NCBI RefSeq assembly: GCF_002844555.1
Contig: NZ_PJNI01000009.1
Coordinates: forward strand, 151,194 to 215,193
DNA from: Brumimicrobium salinarum
GTDB taxonomy: Bacteria > Bacteroidota > Bacteroidia > Flavobacteriales_D > Crocinitomicaceae
Direction of reading: 5' to 3'
Length of the DNA: 64,000 bases
Part shown: one piece after another, positions 34,793 through 44,247 of the stretch
Layout: every line of letters starts with the position of its first letter
Position numbering within the stretch: the stretch's first letter is position 1
Notes under the pieces: model-generated
Database searches by the model: none
The model's input: the letters and a program-made list of their open reading frames with translations, nothing else
What the model was told of the DNA's origin: nothing
Position numbers and translations under genes: made by a program

Positions 34793-34800
34793 CAAAATTA
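34793..34800 (-). promoter_or_regulatory. TAnnTTTG box for clpX
   Basis: TAATTTTG on the minus strand lies 53 bases before the clpX ATG and after the clpP stop, suggesting clpX can be transcribed without clpP. Confidence 0.4.
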
Positions 34801-34854
34801 AGCAATTCTATAAAGCTACCCAAAAAGCAACCTTTGAACTACTCTAAAATTAAC

Positions 34855-35523
34855 CTATTTTTTCTTACGTAGTAAAACTTCGTCTACCATTCCGTAATCC
34901 TTAGCTTCTTGAGAAGTCATCCAGTAATCACGGTCAGAATCTTTCTCTACTTTTTCGTATGTTTTACCTGTATGTTCCGCAATGATATCATAAAGCTCCT
35001 TTTTCAACTTCATGATTTCTCGTGCTGTAATTTCAATATCAGAAGCTTGACCTTGAGCTCCACCTAATGGTTGGTGAATCATCACACGTGAATGCTTTAA
35101 TGCAGTACGCTTTCCTTCTGCTCCAGCACACAATAAAACTGCTCCCATTGAAGCGGCTAAACCTGTACAGATTGTAGCAACATCTGGCGAAATGTATTGC
35201 ATCGTGTCATAAATTCCAAGTCCAGCATAAACACTTCCTCCAGGAGAGTTCAAATAAATCTGAATGTCTTTTTTAGGATCTACTGATTCCAAAAATAATA
35301 ACTGTGCGTTAATAATATTGGCCACTTGATCATCGATTCCTGTTCCTAAAAAGATAATTCTGTCCATCATCAAACGAGAGAATACATCCATTTGAGACAT
35401 GTTTAATTGACGTTCTTCAATAATGTAAGGCGTCATTGAAGACTCAATATATTGACCAACGTGCATACTGTTAATTCCTAAATGCTTTGTAGCGAATTTC
35501 TTAAATTCATCTGTATTATTCAT
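34855..35523 (-). CDS. clpP: ATP-dependent Clp protease proteolytic subunit ClpP
   Basis: This 222-aa serine peptidase forms the 14-mer degradation chamber. The catalytic triad is visible: Ser in [15 protein letters not shown], His in [18 protein letters not shown] and Asp in [36 protein letters not shown] is the typical handle region. The N-terminal 25 residues would form the propeptide and axial loop. It pairs with clpX directly downstream. Confidence 0.97.
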   Translation of the reverse strand: MNNTDEFKKFATKHLGINSMHVGQYIESSMTPYIIEERQLNMSQMDVFSRLMMDRIIFLGTGIDDQVANIINAQLLFLESVDPKKDIQIYLNSPGGSVYAGLGIYDTMQYISPDVATICTGLAASMGAVLLCAGAEGKRTALKHSRVMIHQPLGGAQGQASDIEITAREIMKLKKELYDIIAEHTGKTYEKVEKDSDRDYWMTSQEAKDYGMVDEVLLRKKK

Positions 35524-35709
35524 AATTCTTTGTTCTTTTTCGTAATTCTCGATAAATATACAATTCCCAATTAAAATTGTTCCTAATTTGAAAATTGATT
35601 TATCAAATATCGTGCTTTTATAACTTTACTTTAAAAAATTGATTCTTCTACGTCATTATGGCAGATTTTAAATCAATTAGGATTTGCGAATTAAACCTGA
35701 CTTTCTGTA

Positions 35710-35764
35710 CCTTCGATAGGCTCAGTCACCGAAAGGATACTGCGTTGACTGAGCCTGCCAAAGG
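35710..35764. repeat. Intergenic palindromic repeat
   Basis: GGCTCAGTCA (35719-35728) pairs perfectly with TGACTGAGCC (35746-35755), with outer CCTT/AAGG pairs. GGCTCAGT-type palindromes of this form are dispersed repeats in Flavobacteriales genomes. A half copy (ACTGAGCCTGCC) lies near 19000. It sits between divergent clpP and the Nif3-like gene. Confidence 0.6.
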
Positions 35765-35829
35765 CAACATTGTGGTGCATTCAACAATTTGTAATTGAAC
35801 AATTCATAATTTCCTTACCTTTGTCTGCT

Positions 35830-36930
35830 ATGGATTTACAAGTAAAAGACATCACAACAGTATTGGAGAATTTGGCTCCTTTGAGCAGTCAGGAAAGTTA
35901 TGACAATTCTGGGTTAATTGTAGGTGATAACAATATGCAAGTCACCTCAGTTTTGCTTTCTTTAGATTGCATTGAAGCAACGGTTAACGAGGCGATTCAA
36001 GTTGGGGCAAATTTAATCATTGCGCATCATCCCATAGTTTTTGGAGGTTTAAAAAAGTTGAACGGTAAAAATTATGTGGAACGAACGGTCATAAAAGCGA
36101 TAAAAAACGACATTGCTATTTATGCGATTCACACAAATATAGACAATTACAAATTTGGGGTGAATTATGAAATTGCCCAACGTTTAGGAATTACGAATCC
36201 AAAGATTTTGGCGCCTAAAAAGAAGGTGTTAAAGAAACTCGTTTTCTTTTGTCCAACAACAAATGCCGATGAAGTATCACAAGCAATTTTCAAAGCGGGT
36301 GGCGGAAATATTGGAGAATATTCGGCGTGTAGTTTTGAAAGCTTGGGAACAGGAGCATTCCAGCCTAGTAAAAATGCAAATCCGACAATTGGAAAAGCGG
36401 GCAATAGAGAAAAGGTAGAAGAAAAGCGCATTGAGGTTTTAATTCCAAGTCACAAAGAAGGAAAAATCATCCATGCAATGCAAGCTGCACATCCTTATGA
36501 AGAAGTAGCTTATGATGTTTACCCGATTTCTAATGTCAATCAAGATGAAGGAGCCGGAATGATTGGCGAATTGGAAGAAGCAATGGACACTCAACGGTTT
36601 TTAAGTCATGTTAAATCGGCGTTTAATTGCGGAACAATACGGCATACGGCATTGATTAAAGACAAAATAAAAACGGTAGCCTTTTGTGGAGGTTCAGGAA
36701 GTTTTTTATTAGGCAATGCTAAAGCAAAGCAGGCAGACATTTATATAACAGGCGACTTTAAATACCATGAGTTTTTTGATGCCGAAGACAAGATAATTAT
36801 TGCAGACATCGGACATTTTGAGAGTGAGCAATATACTCCGAACTTAATTCTTGCGATATTGAAGAAAAATTTTATTAACTTTGCCTTCCATTTAAGTAAG
36901 GTGAATACAAATCCTATTAAATATTTTTAG
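35830..36930 (+). CDS. Nif3-like dinuclear metal centre hexameric protein
   Basis: I use the ATG at 35830 (MDLQVKDITTVLENLAP), where family members begin; the frame extends 20 codons upstream into a repeat region. The roughly 366-aa protein has the metal-binding LIIAHHPIVFGGLKKL, VYAIHTNID-like YAIHTNIDNYKFGVN and the distal IADIGHFESEQYT, with a central PII-like insert. It ends HLSKVNTNPIKYF, the usual tail. The YbgI/Nif3 family is an unresolved putative hydrolase. The next gene, a zinc-ribbon protein, starts five bases later, a conserved pairing. Confidence 0.94.
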   Translation: MDLQVKDITTVLENLAPLSSQESYDNSGLIVGDNNMQVTSVLLSLDCIEATVNEAIQVGANLIIAHHPIVFGGLKKLNGKNYVERTVIKAIKNDIAIYAIHTNIDNYKFGVNYEIAQRLGITNPKILAPKKKVLKKLVFFCPTTNADEVSQAIFKAGGGNIGEYSACSFESLGTGAFQPSKNANPTIGKAGNREKVEEKRIEVLIPSHKEGKIIHAMQAAHPYEEVAYDVYPISNVNQDEGAGMIGELEEAMDTQRFLSHVKSAFNCGTIRHTALIKDKIKTVAFCGGSGSFLLGNAKAKQADIYITGDFKYHEFFDAEDKIIIADIGHFESEQYTPNLILAILKKNFINFAFHLSKVNTNPIKYF

Positions 36931-36935
36931 CATAT

Positions 36936-37730
36936 ATGGCAACAAAAGCAAAAGCTAAGTCAAGCACAACAGTCGCTGAGCGCTTAGAAGCATTAGAGAA
37001 TTTACAACAAATTGACTCGGAAATAGATCGTATTTTAACTATTCGAGGAGAGCTTCCTTTAGAGGTTGAAGATTTAGAGGCAGATATTGAAGGTCTTGAA
37101 AAAAGAGTTGAAAAATTAACTAATGAGTTAAAAGAGGTAGAAACGGAAATTAGCGATCGCAAGAATGAGCAGAAAGATGCTCAGGCAGCTATTTTACAAT
37201 ATAAGGAGAAACAAAACAACGTTAGAAATAACCGTGAATTTGAGTCTTTAAGTAAGGAAATTGAATATCAAGAGTTAGAAATTCAATTACACGAAAAGAA
37301 GGCCAAAGAGGCAAAATTCACAATTGAAAACAAAAAAGAGAAGATAAAAGAAGTTGAAGATCAATTAGCAGGACGTAAGAAGGACTTAAAAGCTAAAAAA
37401 TCTGAACTAGATAATATTATTGCAGAGACTGAAAAAGATGAAGAAAAACTTCGTAAAAAGTCTGAAAAAGCAATGAAGAAATTGGACGATCATTTAAAAA
37501 CTGCATACGCAAGACTTCGTTCAAGTGCTAAAAATGGACTAGCTGTTGTACCAGTAGATCGTGATTCTTGTGGAGGATGTTTTAATAGAATCCCACCACA
37601 AAGACAATTGGATATTATCCAAAAGAAGAAAATCATCATTTGTGAGCACTGTGGTAGAATTTTGGTTCCTGGCGAAGAAATCGTTGAAGAAGAAAAACCA
37701 AAAAAGACAAGAAAAAAGAAAAAGAAGTAG
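36936..37730 (+). CDS. Coiled-coil zinc-ribbon protein (CdsZ-like C4-type)
   Basis: The 264-aa product is a long antiparallel coiled coil (about residues 15-195, Lys/Glu-rich) followed by a C4 zinc ribbon: SCGGCFNRIPPQRQLDII and IICEHCGRILVPGEE, then a basic tail of Lys and Arg. This architecture is shared by bacterial zinc-ribbon proteins related to chlamydial CdsZ and is regularly encoded beside Nif3-like genes. The tail could bind nucleic acid. The terminator at 37750 closes the operon. Confidence 0.9.
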   Translation: MATKAKAKSSTTVAERLEALENLQQIDSEIDRILTIRGELPLEVEDLEADIEGLEKRVEKLTNELKEVETEISDRKNEQKDAQAAILQYKEKQNNVRNNREFESLSKEIEYQELEIQLHEKKAKEAKFTIENKKEKIKEVEDQLAGRKKDLKAKKSELDNIIAETEKDEEKLRKKSEKAMKKLDDHLKTAYARLRSSAKNGLAVVPVDRDSCGGCFNRIPPQRQLDIIQKKKIIICEHCGRILVPGEEIVEEEKPKKTRKKKKK

Positions 37731-37749
37731 AATTAACTTCATAATATTT

Positions 37750-37780
37750 AAAGCCTTGGTAATTTATCAAGGCTTTTTTT
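37750..37780 (+). terminator. Rho-independent terminator
   Basis: AAAGCCTTG, loop GTAATTTAT, CAAGGCTTT followed by a run of eight T, 20 bases past the zinc-ribbon gene. Confidence 0.88.
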
Positions 37781-38073
37781 ATGCTTTTTTATTCAAATAC
37801 CCTCCTCATTCCCTAGGTGTAAAATAAAAAAATAAACGTACACAGTTTTAGCATTCTACCGCATACAATTGTGTGTAAAATTTCATCAAAGAAACCGAAA
37901 ATTGGTTGTCATATTCGAAATTAATATTAATATTGTGATTTAAAGTTGCTTAGAAGAAGCAAAAAGTGAAGAAGTAGTTTATTTTAAAATTATAACGAAT
38001 CTTTTGCAAATTAAACTAAGCGTTTTAGAAGTAGAAATAAAAACCATTAATTCAACAATTAAACTTAAAAAAA

Positions 38074-38460
38074 ATGACTGAAGTTAAACAACAAAACACA
38101 GAAACTACCGTAGGAGTGGTAGCTTACATTACATTAATCGGCTTTATAATTGCGTTAGTGCTCAATAATGACAAAAAGGGAGAAGACAAAGCTTTTGGCG
38201 CCTTTCACCTGCGTCAAGCTTTAGGATTAATGCTAACAGGAATTGTTGTAATGGTCGCATTAATGATTGTAATTACAATTTTCATGTTTATCAGCATAAG
38301 CTTTGGAGGTTTATTCGCAACGATTTTATACCCGGTTTTATATTTAGGAATGCTTGCACTTTTGATAATAGGTATTATTAATGCTGCGAATGGTCAGAAG
38401 AAAGAACTACCTGTTATTGGCCCGATGATCAGCAAAATTTTCGGAAAAGCTTTCGAATAG
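38074..38460 (+). CDS. DUF4870-like membrane protein
   Basis: The 128-aa product has three or four membrane segments (about 15-33, 50-80, 84-108). FGAFHLRQALGLMLTGIV is the conserved FHxRQ signature of the DUF4870/Tic20-like family. Its role is unknown; homologues are called putative import components only by distant similarity. It is a single-gene unit with a gene-poor upstream region of over 300 bases and a terminator at 38487. Confidence 0.82.
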   Translation: MTEVKQQNTETTVGVVAYITLIGFIIALVLNNDKKGEDKAFGAFHLRQALGLMLTGIVVMVALMIVITIFMFISISFGGLFATILYPVLYLGMLALLIIGIINAANGQKKELPVIGPMISKIFGKAFE

Positions 38461-38486
38461 CATTAAAATACATACAACATATTATG

Positions 38487-38515
38487 AACCACTTCAATTT
38501 TGAGGTGGTTTTTTT
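38487..38515 (+). terminator. Rho-independent terminator
   Basis: AACCACTTCA and TTGAGGTGGTT form a stem with one G-T pair around a short AT loop, followed by seven T. It ends the DUF4870-like transcript just before hisS. Confidence 0.85.
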
Positions 38516-38516
38516 A

Positions 38517-38524
38517 TATTTTTG
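38517..38524 (+). promoter_or_regulatory. TAnnTTTG box for hisS
   Basis: TATTTTTG begins two bases after the preceding terminator's T run and lies 18 bases before the hisS ATG. Confidence 0.5.
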
Positions 38525-38541
38525 CCTAAAACAAATAAAAA

Positions 38542-39627
38542 ATGGCGCAAAAACCGAGTATTCCAAAAGGAACCCGTGACTTTCTTCCGTTTCAAGTTAA
38601 TCGAAGAAACTATATTTACGATACAATTAAATCTGTTTTCAAAAAATATGGCTTCGCCCCTATTGAAACGCCATCCTTTGAACTTTCCTCAACACTTTTA
38701 GGAAAATATGGAGAGGAAGGAGATCGTTTAATTTTTCGTATTTTAAACTCTGGAGATAAAGTGAAGAAAGCAGACTTGGAAGCTTTAGCAGAACATAACC
38801 TTCCGCGTTTTGCAAATTCACTTTCTGAAAAAGCACTGCGTTATGACTTAACTGTTCCCTTTGCTCGCTTTGTAGTGCAGCATCAAAATGATCTTACCTT
38901 TCCATTCAAGAGATACCAAATTCAACCTGTGTGGAGAGCTGATCGACCTCAAAAAGGACGATATCAGGAATTCTACCAATGCGATGCTGATGTTGTTGGG
39001 AGTGATTCTTTAATGTTTGAAGTTGACTTTATTCAAATTTTTGATGAAGTGCTTTCTGCATTAAAAATCCCAGATTTTACAATACAAATCAACAACCGAA
39101 AGATTCTTTCAGGGATAGCTGAGATTACAGGTGAGCAGGATAAAATAATCGACATTACCGTTGCCATCGATAAACTTGATAAAATTGGAGAGGAAGGAGT
39201 CATCAAAGAACTTCAAAGTAAACAGGTTAGTTCAGCCGCCATTGAGCAAATTAGACCTCTTTTTAGCTTAACTGGAAATACAGATAAAATGCTTAGTTTC
39301 ATGCGAGAGTTCTTATCCGATAGCGCAATTGGAATGAAAGGAATTGAGGAACTTGAGTATGTTTTTGAAAAAACGGCACTTTTAGGACTGAAAAAGGCAA
39401 AATTAGACTTTGATGTTACACTTGCCAGAGGACTCAATTATTACACCGGTGCTATTTTTGAAGTTAAAGCAAATGGTGTTAAAATGGGCTCTATTTGTGG
39501 TGGTGGACGATATGATGATTTAACAGGACTATTTGGCATGAAAAATTTATCTGGAGTTGGAATTTCTTTTGGTGCCGACCGTATTTATGATGTACTAACA
39601 GAGCTAGATCTATTTCCAAAAATGTGA
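38542..39627 (+). CDS. hisS: Histidine--tRNA ligase catalytic part (frame ends before anticodon-binding domain)
   Basis: The frame encodes 361 aa with the class II core: motif 2 [20 protein letters not shown] with [11 protein letters not shown], the HisA motif [15 protein letters not shown], and motif 3 [15 protein letters not shown]. HisRS of this phylum is about 450 aa. Here TGA interrupts after ELDLFPKM, and the anticodon-binding domain continues in the -1 frame from 39624. One extra A in the A5 run at 39618-39622 would give [16 protein letters not shown] and restore the full enzyme. The gene is essential, so a split gene, slippage or sequence error must be assumed. Confidence 0.9.
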   Translation: MAQKPSIPKGTRDFLPFQVNRRNYIYDTIKSVFKKYGFAPIETPSFELSSTLLGKYGEEGDRLIFRILNSGDKVKKADLEALAEHNLPRFANSLSEKALRYDLTVPFARFVVQHQNDLTFPFKRYQIQPVWRADRPQKGRYQEFYQCDADVVGSDSLMFEVDFIQIFDEVLSALKIPDFTIQINNRKILSGIAEITGEQDKIIDITVAIDKLDKIGEEGVIKELQSKQVSSAAIEQIRPLFSLTGNTDKMLSFMREFLSDSAIGMKGIEELEYVFEKTALLGLKKAKLDFDVTLARGLNYYTGAIFEVKANGVKMGSICGGGRYDDLTGLFGMKNLSGVGISFGADRIYDVLTELDLFPKM

Positions 39628-39908
39628 GTCAAACGCTTGATTTCTTATTCATTAATTTTGGTGAACGAGAAATGAATTATGCTCTTCCAATTCTTCAAAA
39701 ATTAAGAAACGCAAATATTCCTGCTGAAATATACCCAGATCAGGTGAAGCTCAAAAAGCAATTCAAATATGCCGATGACAAAAACGTAAAGCATACGGTT
39801 ATTATCGGAGATACGGAACTTGAAAGCAACACTGTTACTGTAAAAGAGATGGTTTCAGGTGAACAAACAACGTTAAGCATTGAAGAATTTGAAAAAAATA
39901 TTGTTAGA
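39624..39908 (+). pseudogene. hisS: HisRS anticodon-binding domain, out of frame with hisS and open into hutH
   Basis: This stretch encodes a complete HGTP anticodon-binding domain: TLDFLFINFGEREMNYALPI, AEIYPDQVKLKKQFKYAD and the VKEMVSGEQTTLSIEEFE end. It opens with a GTG that overlaps the hisS stop as GTGA. No stop follows EEFEKNIV, where HisRS proteins normally end, so the frame runs straight into hutH through to 41405. A single inserted base near 39900-39905 would create a TAG there. As written, the encoded protein is an anticodon-binding-domain/HutH fusion of 593 aa. Confidence 0.8.
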
Positions 39909-41405
39909 ATGGATAAACTTATACTTGATCAACAAGCATTTAAAATAGATGAATTATTTTCATTTATTACATCTGAAAAACAACTTGAACTAGGTGAGAA
40001 GGCGCGTCAGGATGTTAAAAAATGTAGGTCTTATTTGGATCATAAAATTGAATCGACATCAGGCAATATTTATGGAATCAATACAGGATTTGGTTCTTTG
40101 TATGACCAATCTATTTCCAAAGACAAACTAGCAGACCTACAAGTAAATCTAGTGAGATCTCATGCTTGTGGCACCGGACAAGAAGTGCCCAAGTCGATTG
40201 TCAAAACGATGTTATTATTTAAAATTATCGGACTGCATTATGGCCATTCTGGTGTTCAAGTCAATACAGTTGAGCAACTTATTTTCTTCTATAACAACGA
40301 TATTATTCCCGTTGTTTATGAGCAAGGAAGTTTGGGTGCCTCTGGGGATTTATCTCCCTTAGCTCATGTTGCTTTAGCTTTGATTGGGGAAGGTGAAGTT
40401 TATTTTGAAGATAAGAAATGTTCAACAAAAGTTGTTCTCGAGCAATTAAATAGACCATCTTTAAAGTTACAATCTAAAGAAGGGCTTGCTTTGTTAAACG
40501 GAACTCAATTTATGAGTGCATACTTAGCACATTGCGTATATGAAGCGAAGATTCTATACGCACAAGCCAACCTGAATGCAGCAATGTCGCTAGAAGCTTT
40601 CGATGGAAGAATAGATCCTTTCACTCCATCTGTAAATCGCGTAAGAAATCAGGAAGGTCAAATAAAAACTGCTGCTGAGATATCGGAAATACTATCGAAT
40701 AGTCAATTCATCACCCAAGAAAAAGTACATGTACAAGATCCATATAGTTTCAGATGTGTTCCTCAAGTACATGGTGCAAGTTGGGATGCCATTCATCAAG
40801 CTGCAACAATTGTTGAACGAGAAATTAATGCTGTTACTGATAACCCAACAATTTTCCCTGATGAAGATTTAATTGTTTCGGCAGGTAATTTTCACGGACA
40901 ACCTTTAGCTATTTCCTTAGATTTTCTTGCAATTGCCTTAGCTGAATTAGGAAGTATTTCGGAGCGACGGGTGTATAAACTCATGTCAGGTCAAAGAGGT
41001 CTTCCTGCGTTCTTAGTTGCCAAGCCAGGACTTAACAGTGGATTTATGATTGCACAATATACAGCTGCATCAATTGTTAGTCAGAATAAACAATTATGCA
41101 CTCCAGCATCTATAGACTCAATAGATTCCTCAAATGGACAAGAAGATCACGTAAGCATGGGAGCAAATGCTGCTACAAAACTTGCTCGGGTTACAGAAAA
41201 TTTATGGCAAATATTGGGCATTGAATTAATGGCCGCTGCGCAAGGAGTAGAATTTAAAGGTGTGAACAAGACAAGTTCGCCTCTACAAGAAATTCATTCT
41301 GCCTATAGAAAGCATGTTCCTTTTATAGAAGAAGATGAATATATGTCAGTATATTTGAGAAAAAGCAAATCGTTTTTAAAACAAAAAAATAACTCACTAT
41401 TATGA
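39909..41405 (+). CDS. hutH: Histidine ammonia-lyase
   Basis: From the ATG at 39909 (MDKLILDQQAF) the protein is 498 aa, the normal HutH length. The MIO cofactor triad is in GSLGASGDLSPLAHVAL (Ala-Ser-Gly). YGINTGFGSLYDQSI holds the catalytic Tyr, and QEDHVSMGANAATKL is also typical. It deaminates histidine to urocanate, the first step of histidine catabolism; no other hut gene is nearby. The frame is open upstream into the HisRS anticodon domain. Its stop overlaps the next ATG by four bases. Confidence 0.95.
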   Translation: MDKLILDQQAFKIDELFSFITSEKQLELGEKARQDVKKCRSYLDHKIESTSGNIYGINTGFGSLYDQSISKDKLADLQVNLVRSHACGTGQEVPKSIVKTMLLFKIIGLHYGHSGVQVNTVEQLIFFYNNDIIPVVYEQGSLGASGDLSPLAHVALALIGEGEVYFEDKKCSTKVVLEQLNRPSLKLQSKEGLALLNGTQFMSAYLAHCVYEAKILYAQANLNAAMSLEAFDGRIDPFTPSVNRVRNQEGQIKTAAEISEILSNSQFITQEKVHVQDPYSFRCVPQVHGASWDAIHQAATIVEREINAVTDNPTIFPDEDLIVSAGNFHGQPLAISLDFLAIALAELGSISERRVYKLMSGQRGLPAFLVAKPGLNSGFMIAQYTAASIVSQNKQLCTPASIDSIDSSNGQEDHVSMGANAATKLARVTENLWQILGIELMAAAQGVEFKGVNKTSSPLQEIHSAYRKHVPFIEEDEYMSVYLRKSKSFLKQKNNSLL

Positions 41406-41932
41406 ATGATGAAATAACAACTATAGACGAATCAACTAATAATACGCCTAAAAAAGTACCAAATTTCTTATTGGTATTAGTGGTTCTAAGTGGATTGTAT
41501 ATCTCCACAAGCTTAATTGGAAGTGTGATGTCAATATTTAGCGGACCTCTTTCCGAGGAAGCACTTGAAGAAGAGTTGGCCGTTTTATACACTTCAATAA
41601 GTGAGGTAAAAGCGAGTGGTTTAGGGGAACAATTTGTACAAATTTTAGAAACAGTTATAAACCATACTATATTCGTCAACAACGAAGCATTTTATATGAC
41701 ACATCTTACCACATTAATTACCTTATTGGTAGGATTGGTAAGTATTGTATTTATGTTAAAATTGAAGAAGATAGGATTTCACCTATACATTCTGTATAGT
41801 TTTTTACCAATTGTTTTCATGTACATCATAACGCCTTCGGAACTTATTTTAACGTTTTCGGTGATTATAACAGTTATAACTTCAGCACTTTTTGCGCTTT
41901 TATACGGTTTAAATCTAAAACACATGAAATAA
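41402..41932 (+). CDS. Hypothetical membrane protein, translationally coupled to hutH
   Basis: The 176-aa product overlaps hutH by ATGA. It has an N-terminal cytosolic stretch, one membrane segment at about 22-43, an acidic loop (EEALEEELAVLY and onward) of about 60 residues, and three further segments in the second half (about 105-170). I recognise no family. A structural link to histidine catabolism is not evident, so operon membership may be positional. Confidence 0.7.
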   Translation: MNDEITTIDESTNNTPKKVPNFLLVLVVLSGLYISTSLIGSVMSIFSGPLSEEALEEELAVLYTSISEVKASGLGEQFVQILETVINHTIFVNNEAFYMTHLTTLITLLVGLVSIVFMLKLKKIGFHLYILYSFLPIVFMYIITPSELILTFSVIITVITSALFALLYGLNLKHMK

Positions 41933-41970
41933 TAACATTAACTAAGATCACTCGCGAAATTCAAAAAGAA

Positions 41971-43140
41971 CTATGCAGCAGCGTTCTTTTTCACTTGTCT
42001 GATTCTATATTTCAGCAGATATAAAAGCGCTAATAAACTTCCAGAAAATGCCAAAACCGCTCCAACAAGTGTAGGTGTATTATAGGCAAATCCTAACCCA
42101 ATAGGAATGGCTCCAAAATAGGCACCCAAACTGTTCCCGATATTAAAAGCGCCTTGTCCGGCAGAGGCAGCAATTGTTTCTGCTCCTTCAGCACTATTTA
42201 TAAGCATCATTTGAAGACTTGCACCAATACTAAAAGCAACTGCACCAGTGATAAAAGCCATCGGGTAAGCCGCCCATGTTACGCCTGAAACGAAGTAGTT
42301 AACCAAGAGACAAATAGTCATTGCTAAAAATGAATACATAGCCGCTTTTGTAGGAATTACAGTATCTGCAAGCTTCCCTCCTATTAAGTTTCCGATAAAC
42401 ATTCCTGATCCAACCAAAAACATAATTATAGGCACATTTTTTTCTTCTACTCCACTTACTTTTGTAACCAGCGGCGCAATGTAGCTCATCCATGAAAATA
42501 AACCGCCGGTGCCAATGGCGATTACCGCAATAATAAGCCACGCTTCTTTGCGTGAAAAGTAATTTAATTGTTTTTTGACATTAACATTTGGCTTTTCAAT
42601 AGTTGGCAACCAATAATAAATAGAAATTGCAGTAACCAAACCGAGTCCGCTGATGAGTATATACGTGAGACGCCACGAAAAATGTTGGCCTAAATAAGTT
42701 CCCAATGGAATTCCAGCTAAATTAGCAATGGTCATTCCAGTAAACATAATAGAAATGGCTTGTGCTTCTTTTCCAGGTTTTGCGAGCTGTGCAGCAACAA
42801 CGGATCCAACACCAAAAAAAGCACCATGTGGTAATCCAGAAATAAATCTTGAAACGTAAAGACCTAAAGGACTCGGAGATAAAGAAAAGACAATGGTAAA
42901 AACTGAAAACAAGAGCATTAGATAAAAGAGAACGCGTTTAGGTGGCATATTGGCAGTAAGCACTACTAATGTTGGAGCGCCGATCACCACACCTAGAGCG
43001 TAGATTGCAATCAGATTACCTGCTTCAGGAATAGATATTTGAACGTCGTTCGCAATTTCTAGGATTAACCCCATCATGTTAAACTCTGTCATTCCCAGTG
43101 CCAAGCCACCAAAAGCTAATGCAATTAATCCTTTGTTCAT
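41971..43140 (-). CDS. MFS transporter, AraJ/DHA1-like
   Basis: This 389-aa carrier has twelve predicted membrane segments. The DHA1 signature region is GMTEFNMMGLILEIANDVQI at helix 1, RFISGLPHGAFFGVGSVVAA in helix 4-5 and AGIPLGTYLGQHFSWRLTYI in the motif C area. This matches the AraJ/YdhP group of proton-driven efflux carriers for sugars, purines or drugs. The substrate is unknown. It is monocistronic with its own TAnnTTTG box. Confidence 0.9.
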   Translation of the reverse strand: MNKGLIALAFGGLALGMTEFNMMGLILEIANDVQISIPEAGNLIAIYALGVVIGAPTLVVLTANMPPKRVLFYLMLLFSVFTIVFSLSPSPLGLYVSRFISGLPHGAFFGVGSVVAAQLAKPGKEAQAISIMFTGMTIANLAGIPLGTYLGQHFSWRLTYILISGLGLVTAISIYYWLPTIEKPNVNVKKQLNYFSRKEAWLIIAVIAIGTGGLFSWMSYIAPLVTKVSGVEEKNVPIIMFLVGSGMFIGNLIGGKLADTVIPTKAAMYSFLAMTICLLVNYFVSGVTWAAYPMAFITGAVAFSIGASLQMMLINSAEGAETIAASAGQGAFNIGNSLGAYFGAIPIGLGFAYNTPTLVGAVLAFSGSLLALLYLLKYRIRQVKKNAAA

Positions 43141-43167
43141 TTATTTATCACTCTATTTAAAAGAGCG

Positions 43168-43175
43168 CAAAGGTA
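43168..43175 (-). promoter_or_regulatory. TAnnTTTG box for the MFS transporter gene
   Basis: TACCTTTG on the minus strand lies 27 bases before the ATG at 43140, giving a leader of about 20 bases. Confidence 0.5.
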
Positions 43176-43358
43176 TTGTTTTTTTTAGGGTAGTTCAAAC
43201 AACTGTTCATTTTAACCCGAAATATTAATTTATTAAAAAAAAGAAAATGCGTAGACATCTAATTTTTAATTTAAAAATTAATCTTATTACTCATGCGATG
43301 AAATAAAAAAATGAAACAATAATTTTTAGTATTTTTACTTTTCAAAACTTTAATTAAG

Positions 43359-43916
43359 ATGATTAAAAATGTTCAAAAATCTATAGCCCTGTTACTAGCG
43401 ATGACATTGTTCCTAACAAGTTGTGCTAGTACAACAATGATTAATTCGGTGCCTAGTGGTGCAAATGTCTATATCGATAGTGAACCCGTTGGAACGACAC
43501 CTTACAGTCATACAGACTCCAAAGTTACAGGTAGCACAACACGAATTAAGTTAACAAAAGATGGGTATGAAGATTTTTACTACCCAATGACAAAAGATGA
43601 AGAAGTTCATGTTGGTGCGGTCGTTGGAGGATTCTTGATAATGATTCCTTTTCTATGGACATTAAAATACAAGCCAAGTAGAACATACGAGCTTATTCCT
43701 TTAGATAACGAAATTAAAGAAGAAGTGATTGAAGTTGAAAAACAAAAAGAGATACATACTTCACCTAAAGAAACAGAATTCAAAACGGAAAAGAAGAAAA
43801 GCTCAATAACTTCAAAAGCAGATCGTTTGAGAGAATTAAAAGCTTTATTAGATGAAGGAATTCTGACCCAAGAGGAATTTGAAAATGAAAAAAAGAAAAT
43901 TTTAGAGGAGGAATAG
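43359..43916 (+). CDS. PEGA-domain lipoprotein with SHOCT-like C-terminus
   Basis: The 185-aa product starts with a lipoprotein signal ending LFLTSC (Cys22). A PEGA beta-domain follows: SVPSGANVYIDSEPVGTTPY, then STTRIKLTKDGYEDFYYPM. A hydrophobic stretch (about 88-105) and a charged linker lead to ADRLRELKALLDEGILTQEE and FENEKKKIL, the SHOCT oligomerisation motif. PEGA domains are surface-layer-like and often sit in envelope lipoproteins. The function is unknown. It is monocistronic. Confidence 0.88.
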   Translation: MIKNVQKSIALLLAMTLFLTSCASTTMINSVPSGANVYIDSEPVGTTPYSHTDSKVTGSTTRIKLTKDGYEDFYYPMTKDEEVHVGAVVGGFLIMIPFLWTLKYKPSRTYELIPLDNEIKEEVIEVEKQKEIHTSPKETEFKTEKKKSSITSKADRLRELKALLDEGILTQEEFENEKKKILEEE

Positions 43917-44247
43917 ATAATTTTCAATAAGCTATCACAACTTCTGCATTTAGATTGTGATTACTCTTTTTAACATTTATTACACATTATGGATTTTAAT
44001 CTGAAGTGATAAATATAGATTTCTCGTCATTCTATAAAAATGGGATTCAATCGAAATGTTAAGTGTCAGAAGAACTTAATGAGTAAAATAAACAACCGAA
44101 CAATTGCATAATTTTAAATGCTTGTCCGCTTGTTTCCACACGATAATTTTCGATTAGTAAAAAATTAAAAGCCCCTTCGGAGTTTCACTCCAACAGAATG
44201 ACCGATTCAGTAGAAAATTGGGTAAAGTAACGGATAAACATTTAATC
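43917..44247. other. Gene-free stretch
   Basis: I see no gene. At about 44018-44065, GATTTCTCGTCATTC and TTCAATCGAAATG resemble the ends of the TCATTTCGA-rich repeat text found inside the MITE copies, but no terminal repeats are present, so it may be a decayed fragment. A second palindrome, CCCCTTCGGAGTTTCACTCC, lies near 44172. Confidence 0.4.

Noticed and set aside
39625..39627. TGA in hisS as a selenocysteine codon
   Set aside because: The homologous continuation lies in the -1 frame, not in frame past the TGA, so readthrough would not restore HisRS.
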